From: Clostridia bacterium
GTDB taxonomy: Bacteria; Bacillota; Clostridia; Christensenellales; Borkfalkiaceae
Direction: 5' to 3'
Assembly (NCBI GenBank): GCA_017624285.1
Contig: JAGANI010000036.1
Coordinates: 1-36,525 of the forward strand
DNA: 36,525 bases
Position numbers and translations under genes: made by a program. The notes under the pieces were generated by a model. It had not been told where the DNA came from. It did not search any database and worked only from the letters and a program-made list of their open reading frames with translations. Each line of letters opens with the position of its first letter. The stretch's first letter is position 1. Positions 13,333 through 23,043 of the stretch are shown here, in pieces.

Positions 13333-14685
13333 ATGAAAAATTTAATTAAAAAACTAGTAACGTTAGCACTATCGGTTTGTTTTATTCTACCGTTATTTGC
13401 TTGTGACGGCTGTTTTGAGCCTCAGGGCAACAACGTTGTTTTACCACCGTCAAACGTTTCGGACGTTACTTACACCCCAACGGTCGATAAATACACCCAA
13501 AATTTAGAAGAAGCTTCTTTAACCAGTGCGGTTAAGGACGTTTATCAATCGGTTGTTTATATCGAAAACACAATTAGCCCAAATCAAAAGGGTAGGGGTT
13601 GTGGTGTAGTTGTTGATATTGATGCCGTTGGTGAAAACGCTAACGTTTACTATATCTATACTTGCTATCACGTTGTTGAAGATTTTACTTCTTTAAAAGT
13701 AACGTTTCCTTTTATACCAATTTATTACGACGCTAGTATGACCCTTCAATACGACTATGCTAATATTAACTACGATACTTACGTGTTTACTACTGAAGGT
13801 AACGAGCCTGAAGTTGGTTTTGTGGGTGGCGATAGGCTTACAGACGTAGCGGTATTAAAAGTTGATATTTCAGCTTTTTCAGACGTAACGGTTAAAGACG
13901 GGGTGCAAGTACCCGCGTTAAAACCCGTTAAAGCAAAAGTTTCTGACGATTATTATACCTTAGGGCAAACGGTTTTTGCAATAGGTAACCCTACTGGTGA
14001 ACTTCCAGGCACGGTAACTTCAGGCGTGGTTAGTTACATCAATCGTGATATCAGTGTTGACGACCTTGGTGTTATGAAGCTTTTACAGTTTGATACCCCC
14101 ATTAACGCAGGTAACTCTGGTGGTGGTTTATTTAATTTGTTTGGGGAATTAGTAGGTATCGTAAACGCTGGTACTACCACTTACGAGAATATCGGTTTTG
14201 CAATTCCTACGACGATAAATTCACCCACAAAAGATTATGGTAATAACGATACGGGTTTTGTAAACGTTGCAAAACAACTTATCGAAACCGCTTGGAGCGA
14301 CGGCAACGGCAATTATAACTACGGCTACGTTATCGGTAGATGGCAATTAGGTTTAGGCGTTGCATACGATAGTAACGGCGCACCATACGTTGCTAATATC
14401 GAAAATAGTTCGGTTTTCTATGGGACGGAAGTTTCTGTTAACGACTATATCAAAAAAGTATCATACCTTAAAAACGGTGGTACGGTTACGCACGTAATAG
14501 GTGCTACTGCCGATAAACTTGCCGGGGATGTGTTTAACGACGTTTATGAAGTTATGAAGTCCGATTTAAAAGCCGGCGATAGCGTTACGATTACATTTAA
14601 AAATAGGTTTGGTTCGGAGTATTCTGTTACGGCAACATTAAAACAAAAAATTTATCGTGATACTGGTAAAGGTACTGGTAATTAG
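13333..14685 (+). CDS. HtrA-like trypsin-type serine protease, lipoprotein
   Basis: A surface-anchored protease of the DegP/HtrA group, likely acting on misfolded exported proteins. Two ATGs are adjacent; the second (13333) is preferred because AAGGAG is better spaced. The signal peptide ends in a lipobox (LPLFAC, Cys at about 24). The catalytic triad is visible, counting from the first ATG: H114 in CYHVVEDF, D172 in DRLTDVAVLKV, S263 in GNSGGGLFN. An insertion of about 40 residues lies between His and Asp. The C-terminal 110 residues are a divergent PDZ-like domain ending KAGDSVTITFKNRFG. At 450 aa the length fits one protease plus one PDZ. It sits between yebC and ruvC, which usually adjoin, so it is an insertion in this order. 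Confidence 0.88.
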   Translation: MKNLIKKLVTLALSVCFILPLFACDGCFEPQGNNVVLPPSNVSDVTYTPTVDKYTQNLEEASLTSAVKDVYQSVVYIENTISPNQKGRGCGVVVDIDAVGENANVYYIYTCYHVVEDFTSLKVTFPFIPIYYDASMTLQYDYANINYDTYVFTTEGNEPEVGFVGGDRLTDVAVLKVDISAFSDVTVKDGVQVPALKPVKAKVSDDYYTLGQTVFAIGNPTGELPGTVTSGVVSYINRDISVDDLGVMKLLQFDTPINAGNSGGGLFNLFGELVGIVNAGTTTYENIGFAIPTTINSPTKDYGNNDTGFVNVAKQLIETAWSDGNGNYNYGYVIGRWQLGLGVAYDSNGAPYVANIENSSVFYGTEVSVNDYIKKVSYLKNGGTVTHVIGATADKLAGDVFNDVYEVMKSDLKAGDSVTITFKNRFGSEYSVTATLKQKIYRDTGKGTGN

Positions 14686-14693
14686 TAATAAAA

Positions 14694-14718
14694 ACAGCCT
14701 ACACGGGCTGTTTTTTTT
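14694..14718 (+). terminator. Intrinsic terminator after the protease
   Basis: ACAGCC (14694-14699) pairs with GGCTGT (14706-14711), followed by a run of T. Confidence 0.8.
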
Positions 14719-14806
14719 ACAAAATAACGTATAAATCGACTTTAAAATTTATCTTCCGTTTACTTTCCGTATGTTATAATAATAAAAAAATGGAGGAGGT
14801 TGTCTT

Positions 14807-14965
14807 ATGGCAGAAAAAAAGATTAAGCACAAAAAGATTACGGACAAACGTCAAATGACTAAAGCAGAGATTGATTTTATTAAATATTTCGGCTCAGTAT
14901 TACCTTCTTTTACAAAGGGGCTTAAAGAAATCAGAATTGCTGAAATGTCTTTAAAAAAGGCTTGA
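14807..14965 (+). CDS. 52-aa basic protein, unknown function
   Basis: ATG at 14807 follows GGAGGAGG, and an extended -10 (TGtTATAAT ending at 14780) lies upstream, so it is very probably expressed. The product begins MAEKKIKHKKITDKRQMTKA, very basic, and continues with a likely helix (AEIDFIKYFGSVLPSFTKGLKEI). No family is recognised. It has its own promoter and a strong terminator, an independent unit between the protease gene and ruvC. Confidence 0.65.
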   Translation: MAEKKIKHKKITDKRQMTKAEIDFIKYFGSVLPSFTKGLKEIRIAEMSLKKA

Positions 14966-14978
14966 TTAACAAAAACAA

Positions 14979-15010
14979 AAAAGCGCGCTTAAATAAAGCG
15001 CGCTTTTATT
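14979..15010. terminator. Strong palindromic terminator
   Basis: AAAAGCGCGC (14979-14988) pairs with GCGCGCTTTT (14998-15007), with A and T tracts on both sides. Confidence 0.85.
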
Positions 15011-15074
15011 TTACCTAAAAACAAGGTTTAATTTTTAAGTAAAGGTCGGTTTTTATAAATGGTTAAACAATCTA

Positions 15075-15103
15075 TTGACTTTTTATAAATATTTAAGTAA
15101 AAT
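15075..15103 (+). promoter_or_regulatory. Promoter of the ruvC-tgt operon
   Basis: TTGACT (15075-15080), a 17-bp spacer and TAAAAT (15098-15103), 33 nt before the ruvC start. Confidence 0.65.
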
Positions 15104-15135
15104 ATATATATTAAATATTTTAACAAGGTGATGTT

Positions 15136-15627
15136 TTGATTATAGTAGGTTTCGACCCCGGTCTTGCAACGCTCGGTTACGGCGTTATAGAAGTCGGTAA
15201 AAATTCAATAAAAATGGTTGACTACGGCGCAATTATCACCCCAAAAGACGACCCTTTGCCAGTTAGACTCAATAAAATTGAAAAGGGCGTTTTTTCTATT
15301 ATAGATAAATTTAAACCGGATGAAGTCGCTATAGAAGAATTATTTTTCGTAAAAAATATAACTAACGGTATTGCCGTTGCGCACGCAAGGGGGGTACTGC
15401 TTTTAACTGTTAGTAAATATTGCCAATGTCTTTTTGAATATACCCCTTTACAGATAAAACAGGCACTAACGGGGTACGGCCGTGCGGAAAAACGCCAAAT
15501 TCAAGAGATGGTTAAAAGGTTATTAAACTTAAAAGCGATACCAAAGCCCGACGATGCTGCAGATGCTTTGGCTGTTGCGCTTACACACGCCCAAACTAGG
15601 AAGTTTGGTTCTATGTTTAAAATTTAG
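15136..15627 (+). CDS. ruvC: Holliday junction endonuclease RuvC, TTG start
   Basis: Cuts four-way DNA junctions during recombination, with RuvAB. The start is TTG at 15136, set by AAGGTG 5 nt upstream and by the conserved N-terminus IIVGFDPGLATLGYGVI. The acidic catalytic residues are all visible: D7, E67/E68 in AIEELFF, and D140/D143 in PDDAADALA. The segment QALTGYGRAEKRQIQEMV is the family's DNA-contacting loop. At 163 aa the length is typical. It leads an operon with ruvA 14 bp after. Confidence 0.95.
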   Translation: MIIVGFDPGLATLGYGVIEVGKNSIKMVDYGAIITPKDDPLPVRLNKIEKGVFSIIDKFKPDEVAIEELFFVKNITNGIAVAHARGVLLLTVSKYCQCLFEYTPLQIKQALTGYGRAEKRQIQEMVKRLLNLKAIPKPDDAADALAVALTHAQTRKFGSMFKI

Positions 15628-15641
15628 TATTTAGGTGAATT

Positions 15642-16238
15642 ATGATAGGTTTTTTACAAGGTAAGGTTTTGCATGCAAGCGAGGGGGAAGTTTTACTTCG
15701 CGTAGGTGATACCGGATATGAGGTTTTATGTTCAAATTCCGCTTACGTTAAGTTGGTAAATAATGGCGAGGGTGCTATTTATACGTATATGGCTGTAAGG
15801 GAAGACGGCGTCTATTTATACGGTTTTTCTTCTATGGAGGAAAAAAATATGTTCTTAAAACTAATTTCCGTCAGTGGCGTCGGGCCTAAAATGGGTATAA
15901 CCGTCTTATCAAATATGGCACTTTCCGATTTAGCTGTGTCTATCGCTACTTCCGACGTAAAAACCCTATCTAAGGTTAAAGGTTTGGGTAAAAAGACTGC
16001 TGAAAGGATTATTTTAGAACTTAGAGAAAAAGTTTCCTGCTTAGATTTGCCTGAACCTACTAAGGGCAAGAAAAAAGAAGACCCTGCTGAAAAGATAACC
16101 GTCAACGACGATGCCGTTATCGCTTTAATGAGCTTAGGCTTAAAGCGTAGTGAAAGCGTTAAACTTTTAAAAGAAGCTGAAGAAAACGGTTGTATCGAGG
16201 TGGAAGAGCAAATTGCTTACGCCTTAAGGCATTTATAA
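15642..16238 (+). CDS. ruvA: Holliday junction helicase subunit RuvA
   Basis: RuvA binds the four-way junction and loads RuvB. The 198-aa protein has the N-terminal OB-fold (MIGFLQGKVLHASEGEVLLRVGDTGYEV), the helix-hairpin-helix domain (SVSGVGPKMGITVLSNM and VKGLGKKTAERIILELREK) and the C-terminal RuvB-contact domain (DDAVIALMSLGLKRSESVKLLK) after a charged linker. Length and layout are normal. Confidence 0.96.
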   Translation: MIGFLQGKVLHASEGEVLLRVGDTGYEVLCSNSAYVKLVNNGEGAIYTYMAVREDGVYLYGFSSMEEKNMFLKLISVSGVGPKMGITVLSNMALSDLAVSIATSDVKTLSKVKGLGKKTAERIILELREKVSCLDLPEPTKGKKKEDPAEKITVNDDAVIALMSLGLKRSESVKLLKEAEENGCIEVEEQIAYALRHL

Positions 16239-16281
16239 ATAACGCACCCCGTTGGGGTATATTTAGTAAAAAAGGACTACT

Positions 16282-17385
16282 ATGGACAGTAAAGATTTAG
16301 AAGTAATTATAACTTCCAATGCCGAAAATGAATATTCTTCTGATAGGATGGTAGAGCCTACCGAGTATTACGAAGATGCCGAAGTTGAAAATATTCTTAG
16401 GCCAAAGAGTATGGATGGTTACGTCGGTCAAGACAAGGTTAAAGATAATCTTGCCGTCTTTATTGCTGCCGCAAAAATGCGAGGGGAAGCATTAGACCAC
16501 GTTCTTTTATACGGTCCTCCGGGGCTTGGCAAAACTACGCTTGCGCATATTATTGCAAGCGAACTAGGCTCGCAAATAAAGGTTACAAGTGGTCCTGCGA
16601 TAGAGCGTTCTGCTGACGTAGCCGCGCTTTTAACTAATTTACACGAGGGCGACGTTTTATTTATTGACGAAATTCACCGTTTACACCATAGTGTTGAAGA
16701 AAAACTTTACCCCGCTATGGAAGATTTTTGTTTCGATTACATTTTAGGTAAAGGTCCATCTGCAAGGAGTATGCAAATTGCTTTACCTAAGTTTACTTTA
16801 ATTGGCGCTACCACAAAAATCGGTATGCTTGCCGCACCGTTAAGGGATAGATTTGGCGTCGTTTGCCGTTTGGAAAATTATTCCGTTGACGAACTTGCTG
16901 AAATTGTCGAAAGGGCTGCTGATAAGTTAGGTATTTCGATAGAGCGTTCCGCCGCGATAGAAATTGCTAAACGTAGCCGTGGTACACCACGTATTGCAAA
17001 TAGATTATTAAAAAGGTCAAGGGACTATTCTCTCGTTAAAAAGCACGATTCAATATTATTTGACGACGCTAAAAAATGCTTAAATATGCTTGATATTGAC
17101 GAATTAGGTCTTGACGCTATAGATAAAAAACTTTTAACCGCTATGGCTAAAAAGTTCAAAGGCGGTCCATGTGGTTTAGATACTTTGGGCGCGTCTATAA
17201 ATGAAGATAGTTCTACTATAGAAGACGTTTACGAGCCGTATTTACTACAGTTAGGTTTTATTGCTAGGACGCCACGTGGTAGAATTTTACTAAAAAGAGG
17301 GTACGAGCATTTAGGGCTTATTATGCCTGAAGACAAAGCTTCGCAAGCAACCCTTTACGAGGAAAGTTTTAATGAAAACAACTGA
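16282..17385 (+). CDS. ruvB: Holliday junction helicase motor RuvB
   Basis: The AAA+ ATPase that drives branch migration. The 367-aa protein has Walker [10 protein letters not shown], Walker B LFIDEIHR, sensor 1 [11 protein letters not shown], the arginine finger region APLRDRFG and the C-terminal winged helix ([33 protein letters not shown]). It has an acidic N-terminal extension of about 30 residues before [13 protein letters not shown], longer than usual. AAAAGGA lies before the start. Its end overlaps queA by 14 nt, giving tight coupling. Confidence 0.97.
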   Translation: MDSKDLEVIITSNAENEYSSDRMVEPTEYYEDAEVENILRPKSMDGYVGQDKVKDNLAVFIAAAKMRGEALDHVLLYGPPGLGKTTLAHIIASELGSQIKVTSGPAIERSADVAALLTNLHEGDVLFIDEIHRLHHSVEEKLYPAMEDFCFDYILGKGPSARSMQIALPKFTLIGATTKIGMLAAPLRDRFGVVCRLENYSVDELAEIVERAADKLGISIERSAAIEIAKRSRGTPRIANRLLKRSRDYSLVKKHDSILFDDAKKCLNMLDIDELGLDAIDKKLLTAMAKKFKGGPCGLDTLGASINEDSSTIEDVYEPYLLQLGFIARTPRGRILLKRGYEHLGLIMPEDKASQATLYEESFNENN

Positions 17386-18397
17386 TTTTAATTACGATCT
17401 CCCTCCAGAACTCATTGCGCAAACGCCTGCTTATCCAAGGGATAGTTCAAGGTTGTTATATTTTAATAGGGCTTTGGACGAGGTTTCACACAAGCATTTT
17501 TACGACGTAGTTGATATTTTAACTGAAGGCGACGTTTTGGTTAGAAACAATACTAGGGTATTGCCTGCAAGGATGTTTGCGTACACAAAAAACGGGGGAC
17601 GTGTTGAAGTTTTACTTTTAAAACGTTATAATTTAACCGATTGGGAAGTTTTAGTTAAACCGGGTAAAAAGGCAAAACCAGGCGTAACGCTTACGATAAA
17701 TGAAGAACTAAGTTTAACCGTAGTTGGTTACGCTGATGAAGAATCTGGTTCAAGAAAAGTTTCTTTTAACTTTGACGGTGTTTTTGAAGACATCATCTCT
17801 CGCGTTGGTGAAATGCCTCTTCCACCGTATATAACTGAAAAGTTAAAAGATCAAGAGCGTTATCAAACGGTTTATAGCAAGGTGGACGGTTCTGCAGCTG
17901 CGCCTACGGCGGGGTTGCATTTTACTGAAGAACTTTTTGATAAACTATCTAAAAAAGGCGTTATTGTTTGCGACGTGCTTTTACACGTTGGTTTAGGCAC
18001 GTTTAGACCCGTTAAGGCGGAAGATATAACAGACCACCACATGCACTCGGAGTATTACGAAATTTCTGAAGAAACTGCTAATATAATCAATAAAGCCAAA
18101 TCTGAAGGTAGGCGCGTTATAGCAGTTGGAACTACAAGTATACGTACGTTAGAGTCTGTTTCGGATGATTCAGGTTTTGTAAAAGCGCAAAAAGGTAATA
18201 CCGAAATATTTTTATACCCTCCGTATAAGTTTAAGTGTGTAGACGGATGTATCACTAACTTCCATTTACCTATGTCCACTCTAATCATGCTTATCTCTTG
18301 TTTTTCTTCAAGGGAAAAAATTTTATCCGTGTACGAAATCGCCGTTAAGGAAAGATACCGTTTCTTTTCCTTTGGCGATGCGATGTTAATTTTATAA
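17372..18397 (+). CDS. queA: S-adenosylmethionine:tRNA ribosyltransferase-isomerase QueA
   Basis: Adds the epoxycyclopentane ring, from SAM, to preQ1 in tRNA, the step after Tgt in queuosine synthesis. The 341-aa protein has the signatures [77 protein letters not shown] and [19 protein letters not shown]. The start lies inside ruvB, whose GAGGAAAG serves as the ribosome binding site. tgt follows after 9 bp, so the two tRNA enzymes are coupled. Confidence 0.96.
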   Translation: MKTTDFNYDLPPELIAQTPAYPRDSSRLLYFNRALDEVSHKHFYDVVDILTEGDVLVRNNTRVLPARMFAYTKNGGRVEVLLLKRYNLTDWEVLVKPGKKAKPGVTLTINEELSLTVVGYADEESGSRKVSFNFDGVFEDIISRVGEMPLPPYITEKLKDQERYQTVYSKVDGSAAAPTAGLHFTEELFDKLSKKGVIVCDVLLHVGLGTFRPVKAEDITDHHMHSEYYEISEETANIINKAKSEGRRVIAVGTTSIRTLESVSDDSGFVKAQKGNTEIFLYPPYKFKCVDGCITNFHLPMSTLIMLISCFSSREKILSVYEIAVKERYRFFSFGDAMLIL

Positions 18398-19555
<1,158 letters not shown>

Positions 19556-19604
19556 TAATTGTATTTACAAAAAAAGTTAATTTGCTTGTTTTTTGAAAAA
19601 TTTC

Positions 19605-19633
19605 TTGCATTTTTGGCAAAAATACTATATACT
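19605..19633 (+). promoter_or_regulatory. yajC promoter
   Basis: TTGCAT (19605-19610), a 17-bp spacer and TATACT (19628-19633), giving a leader of about 25 nt with TAGGAG. Confidence 0.7.
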
Positions 19634-19663
19634 TAACGATATAAAATTAATAGGAGATAAAAA

Positions 19664-20896
19664 ATGAAAAAGTTTTTTACAGGTTTAACGCTTGTTATTA
19701 TGTTGGTGTGTTCGTTCGCGCTTACAGGTTGTAACAGCAAAATTAAGGCAGAAAAGATCGATAAAGTAATTGCTGAAATCAGTTACGGTATCGTTGTTAA
19801 CGACGACGCGCTCGCTAACGAGATTGATGGTTATATCAATAACGAAACTACTGGTATCGCAAGCGAAGTTGCTAAATGTTTAAGAGGTGAAGATAATAGT
19901 TTAGCTGATGAAGTTGAAAACGTTAAAGTTAACGCGTTTAACAATATCGATACCGCTGATCTTGCTAATTATCTCATCGTTGTAGTTATGGATAACGACG
20001 ACGTTTATTCATCGGTAAAAAATTCTTCTACCGCTAGCGACGTTATTTATACCGGTAGGGATATCGTAATCGCGCAAAAACTCGCTGCTTTAATGAGTAA
20101 AGAAGGCATCGCTGTTATCGAAACAGGTAACTCCCTTGCAGACGTTTGCGACGTTGTTACAAACCCGTTATATTCAATGCTCGACGTAATCGGTATCAAC
20201 CATTTTGAACTTAAACCTTATACCGAATCTATTTACGGCGTAAATATGGTTTCTTACTACAAAAATGCTGACCACGTAGTAGTTGTTAATAAAGATTTAT
20301 ATCAATCTAACATGACCGTTGCCGACGTAGAAACTTTACTTAAAAACGCAAGTAGCGTTGCTTACGTTGACGAAGTAGGTCATAACTACTTAGCTTCACT
20401 TGACGTAACCAAAGTTACCAACTTATTAAACGGCACTTCTTCGGACGTTGCAAGCGCAGTTAAGTCTGGTGCAGTATCCGTTGCTGTCGTACCTACTTCT
20501 ATGGCAGATAGCATCGTTTCTACCGTAAACGCTAAAAACACTAACTGGACTTCTTACATTATGATCGGTGTAATCGTATTATTAATCGTCGTAATGTTTA
20601 TTATGAGCCAAAGAAGGAAGAAAAAACAAGCTAAAGAAGCTGAGCAAACCATGTCTAAGTTCGCTAAGGGTTGCTACGTTAAAACTATCGGTGGCGTAAT
20701 GGGTAAGGTTGTATCTATTAACGAAAACGAAGGTACTTTCGTAGTACAAACTGGTACTGGTTCTTCTGCAAGCTATATGAAGTTTGATAAGCAAGCTATC
20801 TACCAAGTATCTGAAGGCAAGAAAGGCGATAAGATTGAAGACGTAGAAGTTGCTGAAGTTGAAACTGAAACTACTGAAACACCTGAAAACAACTAA
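19664..20896 (+). CDS. yajC: YajC-domain protein with large lipoprotein ectodomain
   Basis: YajC normally is a protein of about 100 residues that accompanies SecDF at the translocon. Here it is 410 aa. A signal peptide with lipobox ALTGC (C23) is followed by about 270 extracellular residues. Then come a transmembrane helix at about 298-316 (IMIGVIVLLIVVMFIM), a Lys-rich cytoplasmic start (SQRRKKKQAKEAEQ) and the YajC domain (KGCYVKTIGGVMGKVVSINENEGTFVVQ...). An acidic tail ends the protein. The ectodomain (DHVVVVNKDLYQSN, VAVVPTSMADSIV) has the feel of a periplasmic-binding-protein fold, but this is only an impression. The protein would be tethered both by lipid and by helix. It has its own promoter and terminator. 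Confidence 0.85.
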   Translation: MKKFFTGLTLVIMLVCSFALTGCNSKIKAEKIDKVIAEISYGIVVNDDALANEIDGYINNETTGIASEVAKCLRGEDNSLADEVENVKVNAFNNIDTADLANYLIVVVMDNDDVYSSVKNSSTASDVIYTGRDIVIAQKLAALMSKEGIAVIETGNSLADVCDVVTNPLYSMLDVIGINHFELKPYTESIYGVNMVSYYKNADHVVVVNKDLYQSNMTVADVETLLKNASSVAYVDEVGHNYLASLDVTKVTNLLNGTSSDVASAVKSGAVSVAVVPTSMADSIVSTVNAKNTNWTSYIMIGVIVLLIVVMFIMSQRRKKKQAKEAEQTMSKFAKGCYVKTIGGVMGKVVSINENEGTFVVQTGTGSSASYMKFDKQAIYQVSEGKKGDKIEDVEVAEVETETTETPENN

Positions 20897-20907
20897 TTTA
20901 TAAATAA

Positions 20908-20937
20908 AAAAAGCCACCAACGTTGGTGGCTTTTTGT
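20908..20937. terminator. Terminator after yajC
   Basis: AAGCCACCAA and TTGGTGGCTT form a perfect stem around a central CG, with A and T tracts on either side. The next 160 bp to the promoter at 21100 are AT-rich with nothing recognised. Confidence 0.85.
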
Positions 20938-21099
20938 TTTGTAAAAAATGCAAAGTAACGTATTTTAGTATATAATCAGGTAATTACAAAGTAATTTTAT
21001 TGTCAACGTAAAATTAATAAGTAATAAAATGATTTAAAAAATAATAAAAAAATACAGTTTTTTTGTTTCAAAAAGCATAGTCAAATTAAAAATATGTGT

Positions 21100-21105
21100 T
21101 ATAAT
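21100..21105 (+). promoter_or_regulatory. Extended -10 promoter of the kinase gene
   Basis: TGtTATAAT lies 31 nt before the start codon, with no convincing -35 box. Confidence 0.5.
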
Positions 21106-21136
21106 AAACGTATAACAAATAAAAAGGGGCTTATTC

Positions 21137-22240
21137 ATGGGTAATACTTTATTAAAAGCTGATAAAATCGTAAAAAACTTTGCTATCGACGGCTCGTTAA
21201 AATCTATCGTTAATTATGGCGAAGGTCATATTAACGAAACTTATTTATTAACCGTTGATAATTTAGGTCAAGAAGTTAACTATATTCTTCAAAAAATAAA
21301 CAATTCACTTTTTAAAGACGTAGACGCTTTAATGCAAAACATCAAAGGCGTTACGGAATTTGCTCGTCAAGAGATTATTAAGCAAGGTGGCGATCCTGAA
21401 AGGGAAACTTTAACCGTTATCCCCGCCGTTGATGGTAAGGCGTACTACTTTGATGGGGAAGATTATTATCGCGTATACGTATTTATTAAAGATGCAATAG
21501 CATATCAAATTACCCCTTCTACAGAAGTTTTTAACTCATCCGCACAAGCATTTGGTAATTTTGCGCGCTTATTAGAAAGATATCCAGCTGAAACTTTAAC
21601 TGAAACAATACCTAACTTCCACAACACCCGTAATAGATTTAATAACTTTAAAAATAGCTTAAAAGCAAATCTTTCAGGTAGGGCGGATTTTGTTAAGGAT
21701 GAAATCGACTTTGTTTTAAGTAGGGAAGACTATTGTGGAAGGATTGTCGATAAAATCGCTTCTGGGGAAATTCCTTTAAAAGTTACCCATAACGATACTA
21801 AGTTAAACAACGTTTTATTTGATAAAACGTCAAACAAAGCTATTGCAGTTATCGACCTTGATACAGTTATGCCCGGTTCAATTTTATATGATTTTGGCGA
21901 TTCAGTTCGTTTTGGTTGCAATCCTGCTGCCGAGGATGAAAAGGACTTATCTAAAGTTGTTTTCTCGATGGAACTTTTCGAGGCTTACGTTAAAGGTTAC
22001 CTTTCTTCATTAAAAGGTAGCATAACGGGTGCGGAATTAGACAACTTAGCCTTCTCTGCAATACTTATGACGTTTGAGTGTGGTATGCGCTTTTTAACCG
22101 ACCATATCGACGGCGATACTTATTTTAAGATTAAGCGTGAGAACCATAACTTAGACCGTTGTAGGACACAATTTAAGCTCGTTTCGGATATGGAAAAACG
22201 CCTTGATGAAATGAACGCTATCGTTAAAAAATACTCATAA
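21137..22240 (+). CDS. NahK-like N-acetylhexosamine 1-kinase / APH-family kinase
   Basis: A 367-aa aminoglycoside-phosphotransferase-fold kinase. The catalytic loop reads VTHNDTKLNNVLFD and the metal-binding site IDLDTVMPGSILYDFGDSVR; this exact combination is typical of N-acetylhexosamine 1-kinases, which phosphorylate GlcNAc/GalNAc at C1 in host-glycan use. N-terminal elements are also kinase-like: NYGEGHINETYLL and YILQKIN. AAAGGGG precedes the start. It is alone between its own promoter and terminator, in a spot between yajC and secD. The neighbours give no sugar pathway, so the substrate rests on motif similarity only. Confidence 0.75.
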   Translation: MGNTLLKADKIVKNFAIDGSLKSIVNYGEGHINETYLLTVDNLGQEVNYILQKINNSLFKDVDALMQNIKGVTEFARQEIIKQGGDPERETLTVIPAVDGKAYYFDGEDYYRVYVFIKDAIAYQITPSTEVFNSSAQAFGNFARLLERYPAETLTETIPNFHNTRNRFNNFKNSLKANLSGRADFVKDEIDFVLSREDYCGRIVDKIASGEIPLKVTHNDTKLNNVLFDKTSNKAIAVIDLDTVMPGSILYDFGDSVRFGCNPAAEDEKDLSKVVFSMELFEAYVKGYLSSLKGSITGAELDNLAFSAILMTFECGMRFLTDHIDGDTYFKIKRENHNLDRCRTQFKLVSDMEKRLDEMNAIVKKYS

Positions 22241-22246
22241 AAAACG

Positions 22247-22271
22247 ACGGGGCAAACGCCCCGTTTTTTTA
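22247..22271 (+). terminator. Terminator after the kinase gene
   Basis: ACGGGGC (22247-22253) pairs with GCCCCGT (22258-22264), followed by a T run. Confidence 0.85.
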
Positions 22272-22382
22272 ATATTTTTTCACCCCGTTTACCTATTAAC
22301 GTGCCTTTTTTAGTAGTTTAATTAACCATTTTGTAATAAATAAAACGCCTCTTGCATAGGTTAAATTAAAAGGGAGGCGCAT

Positions 22383-22769
22383 ATGGCTGTTAATTTAAAA
22401 AAGGGTGGTTATTTACCTGAGGTTTTTAAGTCGGTTTTAATTTCAATCGTATTTACTGTGGTTTTAACGCTAATTTTTACGCTTATAGTATATTTGTGTA
22501 ATTTACCTAACGGTTGTGTTAAAATAGTAAATCAATTTATCAAATTTATTTCGTTATTTTTAGGGGTATTTATATCGGTTTCTACCTGCAAAGGCTTATT
22601 AAAAGGTGGTGTAAGCGGAGTAATATCTTCTATTTTAGTTTTATTTTTATTTGCGTTAATCGGTAAAGTTTCGTTAACATTTTTATCCGTTTTACTTGAA
22701 AGCGTTTTTTCATTAGTAGTTGGCGCAATTTCTGGGATTATAGCCGTTACCATCAAAAGTAAAAGCTAA
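22383..22769 (+). CDS. TIGR04086-like four-helix membrane protein
   Basis: The 128-aa protein has four predicted membrane helices: about 15-40 (VLISIVFTVVLTLIFTLIVYL), 50-70, 75-98 and 100-122. Short basic segments lie at both ends (LKKGG, KSKS). It matches in size, pattern and position the TIGR04086 family, which lies between yajC and secDF in many Clostridia; the function is unknown. GGGAGGCG precedes the start. The SCIFF peptide and maturase genes that often follow this family are not present here. Confidence 0.7.
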   Translation: MAVNLKKGGYLPEVFKSVLISIVFTVVLTLIFTLIVYLCNLPNGCVKIVNQFIKFISLFLGVFISVSTCKGLLKGGVSGVISSILVLFLFALIGKVSLTFLSVLLESVFSLVVGAISGIIAVTIKSKS

Positions 22770-22793
22770 AAGCGCGTAAAATCAATTTTCAAG

Positions 22794-22849
22794 GCAAAAT
22801 ACTAAATACTAAGTTTAGTTTAGTATTTACTGGTTATTTTGCATTTTTT
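22794..22849 (+). terminator. Nested-stem terminator
   Basis: GCAAAATA (22794-22801) pairs with TATTTTGC (22835-22842), enclosing AAATACTAA (22804-22812) with TTAGTATTT (22820-22828). T residues follow. Confidence 0.65.
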
Positions 22850-22882
22850 AAGCGTCAAGGATTTTTCTTGGACGCTTTTTTT
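22850..22882 (+). terminator. Second terminator in tandem
   Basis: AAGCGTC (22850-22856) pairs with GACGCTT (22871-22877), extended by AAG/CTT and followed by a T run. Two terminators in a row isolate secD from upstream transcription. Confidence 0.75.
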
Positions 22883-22954
22883 GCGTTTTTAATAAAAAAA
22901 GAAGCAGAAAAACAAAAATAAAATAAAAGTTGCAAAAAAAATCGCCAAAATTTA

Positions 22955-22983
22955 TTGACTTAATTGTCTTATGGTTATATAAT
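22955..22983 (+). promoter_or_regulatory. secDF promoter
   Basis: TTGACT (22955-22960), a 17-bp spacer and TATAAT (22978-22983). It lies inside the longest open frame of secD, which excludes the upstream TTG start at 22930. Confidence 0.75.
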
Positions 22984-23043
22984 AATTTAGTATTATATAA
23001 TAAGCAAGGTCTGCGCTTTGCAGGCTATTATTTAGGAGGCTAT

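Noticed and set aside
22930-23043. Longer SecD starting at TTG 22930
   Set aside because: The extra segment contains a consensus promoter and lacks a ribosome binding site; ATG 23044 has TAGGAGG and a normal SecD N-terminus.
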